Positions 35,761 to 39,268 of a stretch of 39,268 nucleotides of DNA are shown one piece after another (positions within the stretch are counted from its first letter, which is position 1; each line of letters opens with the position of its first letter). The notes under the pieces are model-generated. The model was not told the origin of the DNA. It ran no database searches and saw only the letters and a list, made by a program, of their open reading frames with translations. The position numbers were made by a program, and so were the translations under genes. Source of the DNA: an uncultured archaeon (lineage in GTDB: Archaea; Iainarchaeota; Iainarchaeia; Iainarchaeales; Iainarchaeaceae); contig CABMIU010000016.1 of the NCBI GenBank assembly GCA_902386385.1, positions 1 through 39,268 on the forward strand. Reading direction: 5' to 3'.

Positions 35761-36531
35761 TTACTTTTTCGCAGGCTTTGCTTCTGTCTTTGCGCCTGCC
35801 GCTGGCTTTCCGGCTTCCGTTTTTGCCGGCCCGGTTGCTGTCTTTGCCCCGGCTGTTCCAGCGGCCGCCTTTCCAACTTCTGCGGGTGCAGCGCCTTCCG
35901 TTGCTGCGCCTGCCGCCGCTTCCGCTGCGGCCTTGTCTTCCTCTTCCTTTAGGTCCCTTGTCTTCTTCGGCTTTGTGCCTATGCTCTTGATGTCCTTGTG
36001 GACGTGAATCTTTATCCTGCACGGTAGCCTTGAAACAGCGGTCTCGAGGCATTCCTTGGCTTTTTCAGCGTTCTCGTCCATGCAGAGCACCGAGAACAAT
36101 ACCTGGCCGTCCCTTACCCTTATCGCCCTTCCTATCGCCTTTCCGAACGCGTGGCTCATTCCCTTCTGGATACGGTCCGCATGGGCCCCCTGTGCCTGCT
36201 TGTTCTCGCGCAGTATGTGGTGCGGGTATGCCCTGACTTTCAGGAAGAATTCTTCCTTGCCCAGCCTTTTGAATAGCTGCCTGTTTACCATCAGCCTCGT
36301 GCTTTCAATCGCGTTGTCCCTTATCTGCATGCCGAGCGGGGCGCAGACAATGCAGAGGTCCGCGACAGTGTCGAATTCCTTCATGCCGTTGCCCATGTTG
36401 AACTGCCTTGTCTTGAGTCCTGGGACTGCCCCTATGAAGTTCTTGTGCTGTACCGTGTCGGCATACCTCGTGTATGCCCTGTCCTTTGTCGAGCTGTAGC
36501 ACCTTCCGGGCCTGAGTCCCATGCAAACCAC
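35761..36531 (-). CDS. rpl10e: Large ribosomal subunit protein L10e (uL16) with Ala/Lys/Glu/Pro-rich C-terminal tail
   Basis: 'RPGRCYSSTKDRAYTR', 'GAHADRIQKGMSHAFGKAIGRAIRVRDGQVLFSV', then a low-complexity tail. Confidence 0.93.
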   Translation of the reverse strand: MVCMGLRPGRCYSSTKDRAYTRYADTVQHKNFIGAVPGLKTRQFNMGNGMKEFDTVADLCIVCAPLGMQIRDNAIESTRLMVNRQLFKRLGKEEFFLKVRAYPHHILRENKQAQGAHADRIQKGMSHAFGKAIGRAIRVRDGQVLFSVLCMDENAEKAKECLETAVSRLPCRIKIHVHKDIKSIGTKPKKTRDLKEEEDKAAAEAAAGAATEGAAPAEVGKAAAGTAGAKTATGPAKTEAGKPAAGAKTEAKPAKK

Positions 36532-36646
36532 TAAATCCAGAAAAACCTGAAATCCAAAACCGCCTGAAACCGATTAAAACGCTAAAAGCTGGCTGGGAAT
36601 TCTACCAATTCTCCCCCGCAATTATTTATAAAGGTTGCTAAGGCCG

Positions 36647-37279
36647 CTATATTCCTTTCCTCGCTTCAGCGAAACCGCCGACCGCCTGCAAGAGTGATTG
36701 CCACTCCCGCGGGTAAAAAGAGTCCCTGAAGCCACGGAGCGATGCACTTGCATATTCTGCAGGCTTCTTTGGATACATCATCGTGAATTCAGGGTTCCTT
36801 TTCATTTCGCCAAAGAACCTTTCAAGATAATGGTAGAAATCCGCGAGCATTTCACTTTCGTTTCCGAGGTTCCTTATCTCGCCCCTGCGCAAGGCTTCGA
36901 AAAAGAGCAGCCTGAGATCATGCTTTTCCCTCTCTTTGCCATGCAGGAGCTCCCTTCCACTTGCGAGGATTCCCCGCGCATTCAGCGCTTCCTGGACTTC
37001 TCCGAGCCTTGCATTTAATACTCCGCTCATATGCCTTTCATGCATTTCAGCCGGCTGGATAATCCTGTTCCGCCCTTCATCCATCCTCATGCTCATCTGG
37101 TGTAGCTGGACTGGCGTGAACCTGCGGCCTTCCGGGTTGTTTCCGAAATGCCCCGGCCCCATTGCAGAGGCACCAATCATTTGCCCTGCAGCTCCTGGCC
37201 TTGCCAGGCCTGCGGTGCCAGCTCTTGCCCTGCCAATTCTCGACCTCATTAAGATGTTTGTCATCATTCCCATATGCAC
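36647..37279 (-). CDS. Hypothetical protein
   Basis: 210-aa intact ORF with TATA-like AT-rich sequence upstream; no recognised domain. Confidence 0.6.
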   Translation of the reverse strand: MHMGMMTNILMRSRIGRARAGTAGLARPGAAGQMIGASAMGPGHFGNNPEGRRFTPVQLHQMSMRMDEGRNRIIQPAEMHERHMSGVLNARLGEVQEALNARGILASGRELLHGKEREKHDLRLLFFEALRRGEIRNLGNESEMLADFYHYLERFFGEMKRNPEFTMMYPKKPAEYASASLRGFRDSFYPREWQSLLQAVGGFAEARKGI

Positions 37280-37391
37280 AAGCCATTGCCTGATTTGCCT
37301 TAAAACACTACCTTTATATATGGGTAAATCCTTGTTGTGCTAAATTGCCGTCCAAGGGAGCATCTTGGATTCGGCTTGAGGAGGAGTGTAA

Positions 37392-37532
37392 ATGCTTGAT
37401 TTGAGCAGGATAGGAAAGACCCTGGAAAGGTTCGGCATAAAGCTCGAAAAGGAATCCAAGGTCGAGAAGAAGCTCGTCGCCGAGGTGAAGAAGGCGAGGT
37501 CAACAAAGAAAAAGAAGAAGAGGAGAAAGTGA
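37392..37532 (+). CDS. 46-aa highly basic peptide (not in the supplied ORF track)
   Basis: MLDLSRIGKTLERFGIKLEKESKVEKKLVAEVKKARSTKKKKKRRK*; strong SD 'gaggaggagtg' before ATG 37392; TATA-like 'tttatatatgg' upstream at ~37313. Confidence 0.65.
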   Translation: MLDLSRIGKTLERFGIKLEKESKVEKKLVAEVKKARSTKKKKKRRK

Positions 37533-37631
37533 AATTTGCGTGCGGCAAAAATCCAATGCCTGGAAATAAAAAAAGTTTTTGGCGGCTGGGTGGCCGCCCT
37601 TAAGCCTATTTTTAAAATTTACCCGCCGGCT

Positions 37632-39268
37632 TCAGATGAACAATGGCGCGAGCACCAATGTTATTGTCGCCAGCAATTTTATCAACACATGCAGGCTCGG
37701 CCCCGCCGTGTCCTTGAACGGGTCCCCTACGGTGTCGCCGACAACTGCTGCCTTGTGCGTGTCGCTTCCTTTTCCGCCGAAGTTGCCGAGTTCGATGTAT
37801 TTCTTCGCGTTGTCCCATGCGCCTCCGCCGTTGTTTAGCATTGTGGCGACGAGTATGCCTGTCATTGTTCCCACCATCAGGAACGCGGCAATGGCTTCGG
37901 CCCCGAGCCCGAGCATCCTGAACGCCAGTCCGACTGCGATTGGCATGAGGATTGCGAGCAGCCCAGGGAGTATCATTTCCTTGAGCGCTCCCTTTGTCAC
38001 GATGTCAACGCACCTGCCGTAATCCGGCTTTTCCTTGTTCTTGAGTATGCCCGGTTTTTCCCTGAACTGGTCGCGCACATCTTTTATGACGTACTGCGCG
38101 GCCCTTCCGACTGCCCTTATTGCGAGGCCGGTGAACAGGAACACGAGCATCCCGCCGAGCAGCGCAGCCACGAATATTTCCGGCTTTGAAATGTCCACTG
38201 CGAGGAGCTTTACCCCGTAATTCTTTACCTCGTCGAGGTAAGCGCTGAAGAGCAGGAATGCCGCGAGCGCCGCGGAGCCTATTGCATAGCCCTTTGTAAG
38301 CGCTTTCGTGGTGTTGCCCACTGCATCAAGCCTGTCGGCTTTCTGCCTTGCTTCCTTCGGCTGCCTGCTCATTTCCACAATGCCCCCTGCGTTGTCCGAT
38401 ATCGGGCCGAAGGTGTCCATCGCGAGGATGTATGCCGCCGTCGAGAGCATTCCCATTGTCGCAACCGCGGTTCCGAAAAGGCCCGCGTTCGGGAATCCCG
38501 AGGAAGACCCGAGGTGATATGAAGCGAGTATTGCGATTGAGATAGCTATGACGGGCATTGCCGGGGTTTCAAAACCCACCGCGAGCCCTGTGATTATATT
38601 GGTCGCGGCCCCTGTCTGGCTTGCTTCCGCAATAGATTTTGTCGGCCTGTACTTGTACTCCGTGTAATACTGTGTTATTAAAACGAATGCGATTGAAGTA
38701 AGTATTCCCACTACTCCTGCGAGGAAGAAATTGAGCCAAGCGTTCGGGTATGCATCACTGTATAACAGCCATCTCGTGGCTATCGCGAACCCTATTACTG
38801 CAAGGCCCGCCGAAACGTAATAGCCCCTGTTGAGCGCGTTCATCGGGTCCTCGTCCTCCTTTGCCTTCACTGAGAGTATTCCGATTATTGACGCTATTAT
38901 CCCGAAAGAGCGCGCAACGAGCGGGAACATCATTACCCCTATGACCCACACCGGGTCAACATTCGGTATTGTAACTGCCATTGTTGCGCCGAGTATCATT
39001 GCGCCGATGTTTTCTGCTGCGGTGGATTCGAACAGGTCGGCGCCCCTTCCTGCACAGTCCCCGACATTGTCCCCCACCAAATCCGCGATGACTGCGGGGT
39101 TCCTCGGGTCATCTTCAGGGATGCCTGCCTCGACTTTTCCGACGAGGTCAGCGCCTACATCTGCCGCCTTTGTGTATATCCCTCCGCCGAGCTGGGCAAA
39201 GAGCGCTACGAATGATGATCCGAAGCCGTAGCCGACAATCAGTAACGGTATTGTAGTTGGGTCTATCG
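37632..39268 (-). CDS. hppA: Membrane-bound H+-translocating pyrophosphatase, partial (N-terminus beyond window)
   Basis: 'DDPRNPAVIADLVGDNVGDCAGRGADLFEST', 'GNTTKALTKGYAIGSAAL', 'GDTVGDPFKDTAGPSLHVLIKL'; frame stays open to the window edge (IDPTTIPLLIVGYGFGSSFVALFAQLGGGIYTKAADVGADLVGKVEAGIPED). Confidence 0.96.
   Translation of the reverse strand, partial: IDPTTIPLLIVGYGFGSSFVALFAQLGGGIYTKAADVGADLVGKVEAGIPEDDPRNPAVIADLVGDNVGDCAGRGADLFESTAAENIGAMILGATMAVTIPNVDPVWVIGVMMFPLVARSFGIIASIIGILSVKAKEDEDPMNALNRGYYVSAGLAVIGFAIATRWLLYSDAYPNAWLNFFLAGVVGILTSIAFVLITQYYTEYKYRPTKSIAEASQTGAATNIITGLAVGFETPAMPVIAISIAILASYHLGSSSGFPNAGLFGTAVATMGMLSTAAYILAMDTFGPISDNAGGIVEMSRQPKEARQKADRLDAVGNTTKALTKGYAIGSAALAAFLLFSAYLDEVKNYGVKLLAVDISKPEIFVAALLGGMLVFLFTGLAIRAVGRAAQYVIKDVRDQFREKPGILKNKEKPDYGRCVDIVTKGALKEMILPGLLAILMPIAVGLAFRMLGLGAEAIAAFLMVGTMTGILVATMLNNGGGAWDNAKKYIELGNFGGKGSDTHKAAVVGDTVGDPFKDTAGPSLHVLIKLLATITLVLAPLFI

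Overview
This 39.3 kb window is a gene-dense archaeal chromosome segment. Its information-processing genes are archaeal: aRF1, aIF2-alpha, PCNA, PriS/PriL, GINS, Csl4, RpoL, L10e and LonB. Its Methanococcus-like S-layer protein and small basic ORFs would fit a DPANN or euryarchaeal lineage, but taxonomy cannot be settled from the sequence alone. I support about 36 protein-coding genes, no rRNA, no convincing tRNA, no CRISPR array and no intact transposon. Most genes are housekeeping. The main points for follow-up are: (1) a dispersed structured repeat, four copies, each between co-oriented + strand genes. It has a ~19-bp stem with one compensatory base-pair change, a small GNRA-loop hairpin upstream in two copies, and extra nested hairpins in two copies. 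(2) Two PCNA paralogues, the second with a diverged C-terminus, next to priL-priS-GINS. (3) A VapBC-type toxin-antitoxin module whose PIN toxin is broken by one in-frame TAG while its operator-like inverted repeat remains. (4) A compact set of three hairpins upstream of the endonuclease Q gene, one resembling IS200/IS605 end hairpins. (5) A divergent ACT-domain protein / DUF2000 pair around a perfect palindrome. (6) An archaeal YrbL-like kinase-fold protein. (7) A cell-surface cluster of S-layer protein, processive GT2 and membrane thioredoxin-like protein. (8) A 46-aa basic ORF missing from the supplied track. All family assignments come from reading motifs by eye; no searches were run.
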